Below, one piece after another: positions 9,206-18,663 of a stretch of 64,000 nt of DNA (positions are counted from its first letter, which is position 1; each line of letters starts with the position of its first letter). Source of the stretch: an uncultured Aquimarina sp. Its GTDB lineage: Bacteria; Bacteroidota; Bacteroidia; Flavobacteriales; Flavobacteriaceae. The position numbers and the translations under genes were made by a program. The notes beneath the pieces are model-generated. The model saw nothing but the letters and a program-made list of their open reading frames with translations. It did no database searches and was not told where the DNA came from. The DNA lies in the NCBI RefSeq assembly GCF_947496855.1, contig NZ_CANMED010000004.1, positions 310,001 through 374,000 of the forward strand, in the 5' to 3' direction.

Positions 9206-9847
9206 TTAGTTTGCTTCTTGCTCTTTAACCAAATGCAATATTTCATCAGGAGATAAATATAATCGCCTTATACGTGCTTTATATTTCTCTGATAAGGAGC
9301 TATGATTAAGGATAAACTTTTTAGTCGCTAAGATGTAATCTTTCATAGCGTGAGTTACGGCATAAGTATCTGCCATACGTTCTGCCTCCCTAATATAATT
9401 TGGTGAAATCCAATATTGTATTCCAAATGACACGAGATTCAAACTACTTCTTCTGTGATAATCCATAATATGACCTAACTCGTGTCCTAACCAACCTATC
9501 ATCACATTTTCTGGGATATCTTTAATAGAGAGTTCTAGACTATCTATCTTAAAAACCTCACTCATCAAAATGACATAAGCTCTTTTCCTTTTTGATCCAA
9601 AGAGCGTAGAAAACTTTGGTTGCGCCTTCATAAATGATTTCTTGAGAGAAGGCTTAAACTTAAATTCGATTCTCACTTCTTCTAATTCTGGATAATGTGA
9701 TAGCGCTATTCCAGCCTCCTTAATAATCGATAAGGGAATAATTTTGTTCTTTAAATGTATAGTGTCTAATGAGGCCATAATATTATTTATAGTCACTGTA
9801 TAGAGACTAATGATTAGAATAATTTTAAATATTTGTAAATATCGCAT
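9206..9847 (-). CDS. M48-like zinc metallopeptidase
   Basis: A 213-residue protein with an N-terminal hydrophobic segment (about 7-24) that is a signal or anchor, and a gluzincin-type active site HELGH at 122-126 followed by EAERMAD at about 154-160, which supplies the third zinc ligand (ExxxD pattern of M48-like enzymes). The ATG ending at 9847 is preferred over a TTG four codons upstream. It is shorter than HtpX/Ste24 members and has one membrane segment. It stands 52 bases upstream of the HD-PycTM gene on the same strand and may be its operon leader. Substrate unknown. Confidence 0.75.
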   Translation of the reverse strand: MRYLQIFKIILIISLYTVTINNIMASLDTIHLKNKIIPLSIIKEAGIALSHYPELEEVRIEFKFKPSLKKSFMKAQPKFSTLFGSKRKRAYVILMSEVFKIDSLELSIKDIPENVMIGWLGHELGHIMDYHRRSSLNLVSFGIQYWISPNYIREAERMADTYAVTHAMKDYILATKKFILNHSSLSEKYKARIRRLYLSPDEILHLVKEQEAN

Positions 9848-9974
9848 TACCACTTGCAAGATAAATAAGAACTCTCTCAGGGATTAATGCATATGATAGA
9901 AAGGGTAACTCTTTTGATGGATATTCCTCCTTTTTTGTTAAAAAGAGCTCTATTTTGATAATTCTAATAAAAAA

Positions 9975-11424
9975 TTAGGGTAGGTCATTAAAATAAGTAT
10001 CTAAATATCTAAGACGATCAGATAACCAAGATTCCATATAATCTAAATGATCCGATAACACTGCATCTGAAGCCCAAACTAACATTTCTCTTTCGTACAC
10101 TTTATTTTTTTCAAAAAAATCATATGTCTCTCTAATATTTCCTAATAAAGAAGAATTACTAAATTCTTGCTTTCGCAGAAAAAACCAGCGAGCCTTTAAT
10201 CTTTGTTTATAATTGTCAGGATTTACTCTTAGCAATTTATCAAATAGTCCATTACTTAAAATATCATTTGTTGTTGGAATTCTTTTACCATCCTGAATAG
10301 TTCCTAAGACACCATCTAAATCCCAAGGCACATTAAAATAAGGTGTTTTATTATCGTGCCTGGCAACATAAAAGTTTTTTCCTAGATTATCTGTAGCACG
10401 AACAAGATTAATAAATAAGAAATAATCAATAGCATTATCTAGATCAAACTTTTTTGCTATCTTTTTCTTGAATGTGGAATCTTTAGATTTGATCACAAAT
10501 TTAGTATATCGATAAATATTTTTCCATTGTGCTTTATAATTTATGAAGGGATATTCTACCTCATATCCAGCCCAATGCGGGAAAATATTTTTATACTTTG
10601 GTGACGTTTTGTATGCTGGGGCACCATTATGACTTCCTGCTTTAAATAATTCACCTTTTACTTTACCTTTTTTATATTTTTTAAGCTGCAGCAGTTTTCG
10701 ATCTACTTGTTCGGTCAAAGCATGAATTCCTATATATTTTGAATCTAAAAACACTTCCGTAAACATTAAATCAATACCACTTTTTGCGTCTTCTTCTTTA
10801 CCTACATATGAAGGTTTATTAATCGATAACCAAAGTTTATTACAAAAATAAGATCGTAAACGAAGTGGCTCATTATATAATCCATCTAGGATCCAATCAT
10901 CATCTTCTCTTAAGTTTCCGAAACTTATATCCACTGAAGTTTCTCCTTCAGTAGTCTCCCAAAATTCTAAATCATATGATTTTTTCGGGAATTTTAATGA
11001 TATATTACCTCGTAATTCCAAACCTGCTATAGCATTCTGAATACTATCTTGATTGATAATGGTGAATTGAGAAGAAACTTTTGGATCATCTTTTATATCT
11101 TCTTCAGAAGTTATTTGAATAATAGGTAATTCTGTTATGTATAATTTAAATACTTTGTCATTATGGTTCACATTATAACTTCTTGTATATGACAAACTAT
11201 CTAATGGTGAATAGAATATGTAGTCTTTATCAAAAGTTATTTTTAACCTATCATTGTGATTTGGAGAGGCTGGAATCTTAAAATTCCACACAATAATATT
11301 ATGTTTCTGGTCTATACCGTAGCTCTCTTTTTTAGGAATTATCGTCTCAATATCCTGAGAGTACATTTGAGAATGACATAAAAATATCAATAGATATATA
11401 AATAGTACATTTTTTTTAAACTTC
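9975..11424 (-). CDS. CotH kinase-fold secreted protein
   Basis: About 483 residues (start codon ATG ending at 11426) with a signal peptide (hydrophobic run 6-19, then SQMYSQ) and a CotH-type domain. Recognisable segments are KSYDLEFW, the DWILDGLYNE region, TEQVDRKLLQLKKY, and the FNVPWDLDGVLG metal-binding stretch near residue 370. CotH in spore formers is an atypical secreted protein kinase; bacterial homologues in non-spore-formers are extracytoplasmic proteins of unknown substrate. It is divergent from the PafA-type phosphatase, with about 155 bases between the two start codons. Kinase activity is family knowledge, not shown here. Confidence 0.85.
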
Positions 11425-11581
11425 ATTGAGCTTATTTAGTAAACATTTTTCACCATTACAAATATGGAAACAAATAGTGTCTAAATATGACGTAATCCCT
11501 AGAAGTTTTGACTGTATCCATAAATCACTATCAAGTTACATACTTTTTGATTACTTTGAGGTTTATTATGAATTTGAATCT

Positions 11582-13225
11582 ATGACTTACAGATTATTCA
11601 TTATCATCTTACTTTTTTTTTTATCGACAAACGCTCAAGAAAAAATTAAAAAAGATGTAAAAAAGACAAAACCTAAACTTGTAGTAGGTATTGTGGTTGA
11701 TCAAATGCGCTATGATTATCTAACCCGCTTTTATAATCGATTTAGCGAAGGCGGTTTTAAAAGAATGATTAGAGATGGTTTTTCTTGTAATAATCATCAT
11801 ATTGATTACATTCCAACGACCACCGCGCCTGGACATGCTTCTATTTTTACAGGCACTACTCCTCAAAACCATGGTATTATTGGTAATAGTTGGTATGATA
11901 AAATAAGTAAGCAAAAAGTATATTGTGTTGAAGATAATACTGTCTCTCCGATTGGCACAAGTAGCTCCGCTGGTAGAATGTCTCCAATAAAGCTTAAAAT
12001 TACTACTATCGCTGATCAAAATCGTTTACATACCCAAATGCGAGGTAAAACTATTAGCATAGCCCTTAAAGATAGAGGAGCAATACTTTCTGGAGGACAT
12101 ACAGCAAATGCTGCTTATTGGTTCAGAGGAAAAGGACAAGGAGGTTGGATTTCATCTTCTTATTATATGACTAAATTACCCAAATGGGTTGTAGATTTTA
12201 ATGAATCGAACTTGATTGATTCTTATTTTAGGGATTGGGATACTCTTTATGAAATTGACTCCTATACTGCTAGCGGAAATGACAATACAAAATTTGAGAG
12301 AGGTTTTAAAGGACAAGAAAAAGCCATGTTTCCTTATGATTTACTAAGACTTAAAGAATTTAATGGTCAGTACGATATTATCAAGCATACCCCTTATGGA
12401 AATAGCTTAACTGTTGATTTTGCCATTGAAGCGATAACTAAAGAAAAATTAGGAAAAAGTAATGATACGGACTTTTTAACGATCAGTTTTTCGAGTACAG
12501 ATTACATAGGGCATAATTTCGGAGCAAATTCTAAGGAAGTCGAAGATACCTACCTTCGCTTAGATCAAGATATAAAACGTTTGTTAATGACTTTGGATAA
12601 GAAAGTAGGTGAAAATCAATATACCGTTTTTCTAACGTCTGATCATGGAGCCACACAAGTTCCCCAATACTTAAAATCTGTAAAAATTCCAGCAGGATAT
12701 TTTAAGGAAGCTTCAGTTCATTTAAACATGAAATATTATATCAATTCTTTATATCAAGACAATGAAATTATCCAAAACATATCAAACAATCAAGTATTTT
12801 TAAATTATGAGTTGATAAACAATAAAAATCTAAACATAGAAGAAATTCAGAATAAAATTACTAATCACCTTTTAACTCTTAAAAGTATTGATAAAGTGTA
12901 TACAAGAAGTCAACTAGAAAATATGAATTATACATACGGAACAGTAGCGTTACTCCAAAATGGATTTCATCAAAAGAGAAGTGGAGATGTTCTTTATACA
13001 CTTTCCCCTTCTATAATTGCATATTCCAGGACTGGCTCTTCACACGGAAGCGGATATACTTATGATTCTCATGTTCCTCTACTATTTTATGGAAACGGGA
13101 TATCACGAGGGGCTACAAAAATAAAAACCACAGTATCAGATATTGCACCTACCATTTCAGCTTTATTAGGTATTTCAAATCCAAATGGAGTCACAGGAAA
13201 TATTATAAATGAAGTCGTTGATTAA
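11582..13225 (+). CDS. PafA-type alkaline phosphatase (periplasmic phosphomonoesterase)
   Basis: A 547-residue exported phosphatase of the alkaline phosphatase superfamily. The ATG at 11582 gives a clean signal peptide (about 1-18, ending STNA); the open frame upstream to 11426 lacks one. The metal ligand Asp40 (VVDQMR), nucleophile Thr81 in PTTTAPGH, Asn102, and Lys163/Arg165 (KDR) have almost the same spacing as the catalytic residues described for Elizabethkingia PafA (T79, N100, K162, R164). DYIGHNFG and TSDHGA supply the remaining metal ligands. YihY follows after 15 bases. PafA enzymes are calcium-independent monoesterases in Bacteroidota that release phosphate from organic esters; that role is inferred from residue match. 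Confidence 0.92.
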   Translation: MTYRLFIIILLFFLSTNAQEKIKKDVKKTKPKLVVGIVVDQMRYDYLTRFYNRFSEGGFKRMIRDGFSCNNHHIDYIPTTTAPGHASIFTGTTPQNHGIIGNSWYDKISKQKVYCVEDNTVSPIGTSSSAGRMSPIKLKITTIADQNRLHTQMRGKTISIALKDRGAILSGGHTANAAYWFRGKGQGGWISSSYYMTKLPKWVVDFNESNLIDSYFRDWDTLYEIDSYTASGNDNTKFERGFKGQEKAMFPYDLLRLKEFNGQYDIIKHTPYGNSLTVDFAIEAITKEKLGKSNDTDFLTISFSSTDYIGHNFGANSKEVEDTYLRLDQDIKRLLMTLDKKVGENQYTVFLTSDHGATQVPQYLKSVKIPAGYFKEASVHLNMKYYINSLYQDNEIIQNISNNQVFLNYELINNKNLNIEEIQNKITNHLLTLKSIDKVYTRSQLENMNYTYGTVALLQNGFHQKRSGDVLYTLSPSIIAYSRTGSSHGSGYTYDSHVPLLFYGNGISRGATKIKTTVSDIAPTISALLGISNPNGVTGNIINEVVD

Positions 13226-13240
13226 TTTATTTTTAGCATT

Positions 13241-14134
13241 ATGAAGCACATATTGATACCAATAAAATCATTTTTTAAGATTCTCATAACCACTTATAAA
13301 AATTGGAGTGCTAATGAGCCGTTCCAAATGAGTGCAGCAGTAAGCTATTATGCATTATTTTCTTTTCCCGCTCTATTGATTATAATTATCCAAACTACCG
13401 GTTTATTTTATCAAAAAAATGAGGTTAAAGGAAAAATTATAAACGAAATTACCGATGTTCTAGGAAAAGATGTGGCTAAAACCATCGAAATAATGCTTAA
13501 AAATGCTATAGATCAAGAACAACCTACCTTATTAATTATCATAGGTATTTTTACACTTCTTTATGGAGCAACAGGAATGTTTGTCGCCTTACAAAAAGCA
13601 CTAAATACGATTTGGGGTGTAAAGCCTAAACCTAAAAGTGAAATATTAAAAATGATTAAAGACCGAATTTTTTCTTTGGGATTGATTCTTATGATTGGTC
13701 TTTTGTTATTAACCTCATTAATATTGACAACTTTGGTCACAGCAACTACAGATTGGATAGGCAAACATTTCCCAGATATTATTATTTATGTTATTCTGAT
13801 TATTAATTTTCTATTATCTATTGTTTTGACCACGGTACTATTTGCAATGATATTTAAAGTCTTACCTGATGTAAAAATGAAATGGAAAGATGTTTGGTTA
13901 GGGGCTTTCGTGACTACGATTTTATTTAGTATCGGTAAATATGCTTTAAGTATTTATTTTGGAACAGTCAATCCTGGATCCACATTTGGCGCAGCAGGAT
14001 CTGTAATATTAATATTGTTGTGGGTTTCGTATTCTAGCCTTATTTTGTTCTTTGGAGCAGAATTCACAAAAGCGCTTGCCTTAACATATGGGTCAGGAAT
14101 AAAACCTTCTTCGTATGCAGAGAAAGTTTCTTGA
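13241..14134 (+). CDS. YihY/virulence factor BrkB family membrane protein
   Basis: A 297-residue polytopic inner-membrane protein with about six helices and the family-typical AAVSYYALFSFPAL segment near residue 32, a LYGATGMFVALQKALNTIWGV motif region around 107-127, and the FGAAGSVILILLWVSYS stretch near 250. It was once called ribonuclease BN by misassignment; the true function is unknown, with transport suggested. It starts 15 bases after the PafA-like gene and is likely cotranscribed with it. No clear strong terminator follows on the plus strand. Confidence 0.9.
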   Translation: MKHILIPIKSFFKILITTYKNWSANEPFQMSAAVSYYALFSFPALLIIIIQTTGLFYQKNEVKGKIINEITDVLGKDVAKTIEIMLKNAIDQEQPTLLIIIGIFTLLYGATGMFVALQKALNTIWGVKPKPKSEILKMIKDRIFSLGLILMIGLLLLTSLILTTLVTATTDWIGKHFPDIIIYVILIINFLLSIVLTTVLFAMIFKVLPDVKMKWKDVWLGAFVTTILFSIGKYALSIYFGTVNPGSTFGAAGSVILILLWVSYSSLILFFGAEFTKALALTYGSGIKPSSYAEKVS

Positions 14135-14350
14135 TCATATTTTTTTACTACCTCATTTAAAACATATACAATCAGGATAACATAATCTTTTCAATCTATA
14201 ATTAAGACCCATTTCTTTTCTAAAAGGAATAATAATTATTAAAAAGAAAATTGCAACCTACTAAGTATCCTTTTAAAATTTAGATACAAATTGGAACAAT
14301 AATTTATTACCAAAAAAATTAATTATACTCTCTAAAATTGAGTTAAAAAA

Positions 14351-14380
14351 AGACCCTTGCGATAAATTAGGCAAGGGTCT
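14351..14380 (-). terminator. Intrinsic terminator of the T9SS Asp-box gene
   Basis: A perfect 10-bp stem (AGACCCTTGC and its complement) around a 10-base loop, 43 bases beyond the stop at 14423. On the minus strand it is followed by a run of seven T, as expected for Rho-independent termination. Confidence 0.88.
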
Positions 14381-14422
14381 TGGATTCATAAAATAAATTT
14401 TATTTAAAAAAATCTATTCTTT

Positions 14423-17400
14423 TTAGTTTCTAATTAACTTCATTGTTTTATCAACACCATCTAAAGAAACACTAAGAAAATACATTCCTTTTGAATAATT
14501 AGACAAATCAATTTGCGCAGTATTTCCTGAAGAATCCAATCCACTTCTAGAGGAAATTAATTTTCCTGCTAGATCAGTAACTCGATACGAAACTTTTGTA
14601 GCGTTTCTCCATTGGATATTAAATACATCTTTAGAAGGGTTAGGGAATAAACTGAATGCTGGTCTATTCTCCAAGTCATCTACGCTCAGCGTATTACCTT
14701 CTATCTGAAGATCATCTACAATAACTCCTTCTTCATTAGTGTTTTGATCCGTAACAAAATTAAATCTAAACATAAAACTCTGTTCACTTGCAAAAGCTGC
14801 AAGATCATAACTATATTCTTTCATAGTAGCGTCTTTTCCTGTCCATTGAGCTCCTGGACAATTAAAGCAATTAGAATTATTTGGTAAAGTATTACTATTA
14901 TACCAATTCGCATCATTAGCTGATCCCAAAATATTCCAGTTCAAACCTCCATCAGTAGAGTGTTCTATGTTGACAAAATCCCAATCTAACTCGATATCAA
15001 AAGCCATATTAAATTTTAAAATAGGATTCCCAATAGTTGTAAGATCATAACAATTAGATACTAAAAAACTAGTATTCGAATCCGAATAGTTACCATCTAA
15101 GTTAGTTCCATACACGTTTTGTCCTGATGAGGCCGTATTAAGATCAGTTCCTGTAGGAATTCCACGCTCCCAAACACCTCCTACAACCAAAACATCATCA
15201 GTTGAATCTTCAAAATCATTAATATCTACACCGATCGCACTTGCATTAGTAATAAAAGTACTGGATAATGAATTATTACCGAGATTAGCATCACCAGAAG
15301 TTGTAGTTATTATGTTCAAAGTATGTTCCCCAAGGTTTACATTTAATTGAGGTAAGTCAATTATTTGTGTTTCGCTAGAATTAATATTTCCAGTCCAAGA
15401 AATCGTGTTAGAATTACCATCAACGATGTACTCTATATCAATAGAAGTAATAGGATTCAATCCATTATTTTCAACATCAATAGAAGGAGTTACATCACCA
15501 CAGTTTATTTCGATACCGGGGGCATTTATAGAAATTAAGCGTACATCATCCTGAGCCAATTGAACAGGTATTTCTGATTGCCAAACCCCTCTACCATAAG
15601 TTGCTGCAGTGATATTAGCATCATTAATATTAATCTCTAAATCCCTAATAGGAACATTTGGCAAATTATTATCAAAAATCTCCCAAACTCCTGGAGTTGT
15701 TTCATCTGTTCTATATACACCTGTAGTTGTACCTACAAACAATGGATCATCAGAATGTGATCCTTGATGCTTTATAACAAGCTTTGGAATATTTGGCAAA
15801 TCTCCTGTAATATCGCTAAAGTCAAGGCCTCCATCTACTGATTTATATACTTTTCCTGACGTTCCAGAAGTAGTTACATATACTATATTACTGTCACCAT
15901 TATGAACCGTAACAGATGTAATTGATCTTGAAAAATTTTCAGCGACACTAAAAGTAACACCTCTGTCTGTACTTTTATAAAGTACTCCATTAATAGCCAC
16001 ATACATATTATCTGAGTTAGAAGGATCTATTTCTAGCCTATCAATGCTGCCTCCAAAAAAATCAGGTGAAACTCTAACAAAACTAGAACTATCAAGCTTA
16101 TAAACCGCATTATATCCAGCATATAATTCACTCTCTTTATTCATCGCAAGCGGAGTTATCCAATTCCCAGAACTACCAGATGGCTGTGAAACACTTGTAG
16201 CTTGACTGACCCCTCCATTATTTGAAATCCAAAGATTCTGTCCATTCTGCATAAATCCATAATAATTATTATCATTATTGGGATCAATAGCTGCATCCAT
16301 ACCATCACCTCCTCCATAGACATTCCATTCTCCAGAATTAGTTAACCCAAAACTTCCATTATCCTGTAGTCCACCAGCCATTTTCTTAGACTTACCATTG
16401 GACTTAGAAACGGCAATTTTATAAAACTGTCCAATCTGCATTTTTTCTGTTAAATCTGAAAAAGTATTCCCACCATTAGTAGACTTAAAAATACCTCCAT
16501 CACTTCCACAAAATAATTCGCCATTAAAAAATCGTAAAAAATGAATATCAGCGTGTGTATATGAAACTGTTCTTGATGACCAGTTGTTTACTTGGGTAAA
16601 ATTATCCCCTCCATTAGTAGATTTCCATACATCAAGCTCTCCTGTATATATTTCTTCTGCATTGGTATCAGAAACAGCAAGTGCCATATCATACCAAGCT
16701 TGACCTGCTCCAAAAACATTTTCAGAAGTTGATGATTTAGTAAATGAAACACCACTATCCGTAGATTTATATAAACCTTGGAAAGAACTTCCTGATCCTG
16801 CACTTAAAACATATACATAATTAGGATCAGCTGGAGTCACATCAATAGCTAATCTAGTTGAAGAACTTGGTAAACCACTCGATATCAACGAAAAAGAATC
16901 TCCATTATCAATAGATTTATAAACACTAACATCAGAAACTGCATATATAATATTAGAATCTCCTGGTTTTAATTTAGCATCGTTTACATCTGTGTTAAGA
17001 GTACGAGTGAAACTAGTTCCTCCATCTACGGATTTATAAAAACCGCTGCTGGTTGCAACAAACACTTTGTTTCTATCTAATGGATCTAAATATACTTCAC
17101 CTATTTTAATTCCATTTGATATAGTAAAACTTAATCCTGTAGTATTCCAAGTTTGCCCTCCATCATTAGACTTCAATAGTCCTACACTAACCGTATCATT
17201 AGCATCATCATCACCCGTTCCTATATAAATAATATTAGTGTCAACTGGATCTATCGCGATAGCAGAAACTCCTATTTGTGGAAGTTCATCAGATAACGGA
17301 ATCCAACTTCCTCCAGCATCTTCTGATTTCCATATTCCTCCTGCTGGTGTCCCCGCATAATATTTATTAGGATCAACAGGGTCTACAATAATTGTATTAA

Positions 17401-17806
17401 CACGACCTATATTAGCACTAGAAAAAGATCTATCTATAAAATCATCAGGACCTAAAGCAATCCAATTACTCAGATCAGCCATTTTATTAAACGAAGCTTT
17501 TTTCTGTAATCCTGCATCCCATATTTGTTTTGCACTCATTAATGTACCATCATCATTTAAGCAATCTTTCCAGAAATTCTCCCATCTTTTAAAAGGTTTA
17601 TATCCAGATCCTTTTTTTGTATGATCTTTATCTTTCCAATATTCATTAAATGCATCGACAATCTCTTGGAATTTGATAGATTCTTCTATTCCAGAAGATT
17701 TTTTTCGCACGTTTAGCTCTTTCATCCAGGGAGCACTTGAGTTAAATTGTGCAGTCCCAGAAAACCCGAAAGATAATGCTACAACTAAGAGGATAATTTT
17801 TTTCAT
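14423..17806 (-). CDS. T9SS-exported Asp-box (BNR/sortilin-like) repeat protein
   Basis: A 1127-residue secreted protein: signal peptide (1-20), then about ten Asp-box repeats of the KSxDGGxSF type between about residues 155 and 720 (for example KSEDAGGSW, KSNDGGQTW, KSVDGGTSF, KSTDRGVTF), consistent with one or two beta-propellers of the VPS10/sortilin or sialidase-like kind. A CARDB-like adhesion module follows (about 770-860), then a jelly-roll-like region and a C-terminal type A sorting domain (SLFPNPSKD ... GKLISS ... GMYFLSV ... KLIRN). Catalytic residues of a glycosidase are not evident, so a binding or structural role is possible. Divergent from sigma/FecR cassette 1, with a GTAG-N15-AGTTGTTT motif 31 bases upstream of its start. 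Confidence 0.92.
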   Translation of the reverse strand: MKKIILLVVALSFGFSGTAQFNSSAPWMKELNVRKKSSGIEESIKFQEIVDAFNEYWKDKDHTKKGSGYKPFKRWENFWKDCLNDDGTLMSAKQIWDAGLQKKASFNKMADLSNWIALGPDDFIDRSFSSANIGRVNTIIVDPVDPNKYYAGTPAGGIWKSEDAGGSWIPLSDELPQIGVSAIAIDPVDTNIIYIGTGDDDANDTVSVGLLKSNDGGQTWNTTGLSFTISNGIKIGEVYLDPLDRNKVFVATSSGFYKSVDGGTSFTRTLNTDVNDAKLKPGDSNIIYAVSDVSVYKSIDNGDSFSLISSGLPSSSTRLAIDVTPADPNYVYVLSAGSGSSFQGLYKSTDSGVSFTKSSTSENVFGAGQAWYDMALAVSDTNAEEIYTGELDVWKSTNGGDNFTQVNNWSSRTVSYTHADIHFLRFFNGELFCGSDGGIFKSTNGGNTFSDLTEKMQIGQFYKIAVSKSNGKSKKMAGGLQDNGSFGLTNSGEWNVYGGGDGMDAAIDPNNDNNYYGFMQNGQNLWISNNGGVSQATSVSQPSGSSGNWITPLAMNKESELYAGYNAVYKLDSSSFVRVSPDFFGGSIDRLEIDPSNSDNMYVAINGVLYKSTDRGVTFSVAENFSRSITSVTVHNGDSNIVYVTTSGTSGKVYKSVDGGLDFSDITGDLPNIPKLVIKHQGSHSDDPLFVGTTTGVYRTDETTPGVWEIFDNNLPNVPIRDLEININDANITAATYGRGVWQSEIPVQLAQDDVRLISINAPGIEINCGDVTPSIDVENNGLNPITSIDIEYIVDGNSNTISWTGNINSSETQIIDLPQLNVNLGEHTLNIITTTSGDANLGNNSLSSTFITNASAIGVDINDFEDSTDDVLVVGGVWERGIPTGTDLNTASSGQNVYGTNLDGNYSDSNTSFLVSNCYDLTTIGNPILKFNMAFDIELDWDFVNIEHSTDGGLNWNILGSANDANWYNSNTLPNNSNCFNCPGAQWTGKDATMKEYSYDLAAFASEQSFMFRFNFVTDQNTNEEGVIVDDLQIEGNTLSVDDLENRPAFSLFPNPSKDVFNIQWRNATKVSYRVTDLAGKLISSRSGLDSSGNTAQIDLSNYSKGMYFLSVSLDGVDKTMKLIRN

Positions 17807-17837
17807 TTTAAAAATTTTGTTGAGTTACTTCTATAGT

Positions 17838-17864
17838 AAACAACTTAACAGAAGGAAACCCTAC
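17838..17864 (-). promoter_or_regulatory. Candidate ECF-sigma promoter (GTAG-N15-AGTTGTTT) of the T9SS gene
   Basis: On the minus strand GTAG (17864-17861) is followed after exactly 15 bases by AGTTGTTT (17845-17838), 31 bases from the ATG at 17806. The surrounding TATGTAGGGT 10-mer is identical to one in the sigma-fecR gap at 18598-18607. Three other copies of the motif with the same spacing lie in the window. Function is inferred from position and recurrence. Confidence 0.55.
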
Positions 17865-18083
17865 ATACACAACTGTTTTTTTTTAAATTTGGTTAGTATA
17901 CTTTATTTTTTTTAATTGTGAGCTAAAAAAAACTTCATTACTAACAAAATATGCAGCCCAACGGGTTTCAAATCAGTCTCAAGTAAAAACTAAAAAATCT
18001 ATCCATAAAACTTATTCAGATTAAAAAAACTATAATCCATTAAGTTTTAAAATCTCAATAAAATAAATATCTTCGAAAAATAT

Positions 18084-18593
18084 ATGGAAAAGAAATCTGT
18101 TTGTGATGAGAAAAATTTTGAAGCAATCTTTGATGATTGTTCAAAGTCGCTACGGAATCTTATCTACTATAAATGTGGTGATATTGATCTGGCAGAAGAT
18201 ATAATTCAAGATGCTTTTATAAAATTGTGGCAGAACTGTAAAAAAGTTATCTATTACAAAGCAAAATCATATGTCTTTACTGTAGCTAACAACACTTTAT
18301 TAAATCATATCGCTCATAAAAAAGTAGTTCTTAGATATGAACAAAAGCCGCATTCGGATCTTAATAATCAGGATCCACAGTTCATTATTGAGGAAAAAGA
18401 GTTCATGTCAAAACTCAAAAATGCAATAGATGCTCTTCCTGAAAAACAAAGAGAAACATTTTTATTATCAAGGATTGACAAGAAATCTTATAAAGAAATT
18501 GCTGAAATCACAGGGGTTTCTGTAAAAGCTATTGAAAAAAGAATACACTACGCATTACTAAGCTTACGGCAAAAACTGGGTGATATTTTATAA
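18084..18593 (+). CDS. ECF RNA polymerase sigma factor (FecI-like), cassette 1
   Basis: A 169-residue sigma-70 family ECF factor with region 2 at about 18-80 (including DLAEDIIQDAFIKLWQN, the -10 binding part) and region 4 at about 110-165 (LPEKQRETFLLSRIDKKSYKEIAEITG helix-turn-helix). It is followed by fecR after 70 bases and by a TonB receptor, the classical surface-signalling order. The gap holds a GTAG-N15-GGCTGTTA motif, suggesting that this or a related sigma drives fecR and the receptor. A TATCTTCG sequence at 18068-18075 is a weak match to the housekeeping -7 element, very close to the ATG. Inducing ligand unknown. Confidence 0.95.
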   Translation: MEKKSVCDEKNFEAIFDDCSKSLRNLIYYKCGDIDLAEDIIQDAFIKLWQNCKKVIYYKAKSYVFTVANNTLLNHIAHKKVVLRYEQKPHSDLNNQDPQFIIEEKEFMSKLKNAIDALPEKQRETFLLSRIDKKSYKEIAEITGVSVKAIEKRIHYALLSLRQKLGDIL

Positions 18594-18599
18594 TCATAT

Positions 18600-18626
18600 G
18601 TAGGGTAATATAGTATAAGGCTGTTA
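18600..18626 (+). promoter_or_regulatory. Candidate ECF-sigma promoter in the sigma-fecR gap of cassette 1
   Basis: GTAG (18600-18603), 15 bases, then GGCTGTTA (18619-18626), 37 bases before fecR. It shares TATGTAGGGT with the divergent T9SS gene promoter. It predicts a second transcript carrying fecR and the receptor but not the sigma gene, i.e. autoinduction. Inferred from motif and position. Confidence 0.55.
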
Positions 18627-18663
18627 TTAATAAGGAAGACATATAGAAAGCAAAACATAACTA

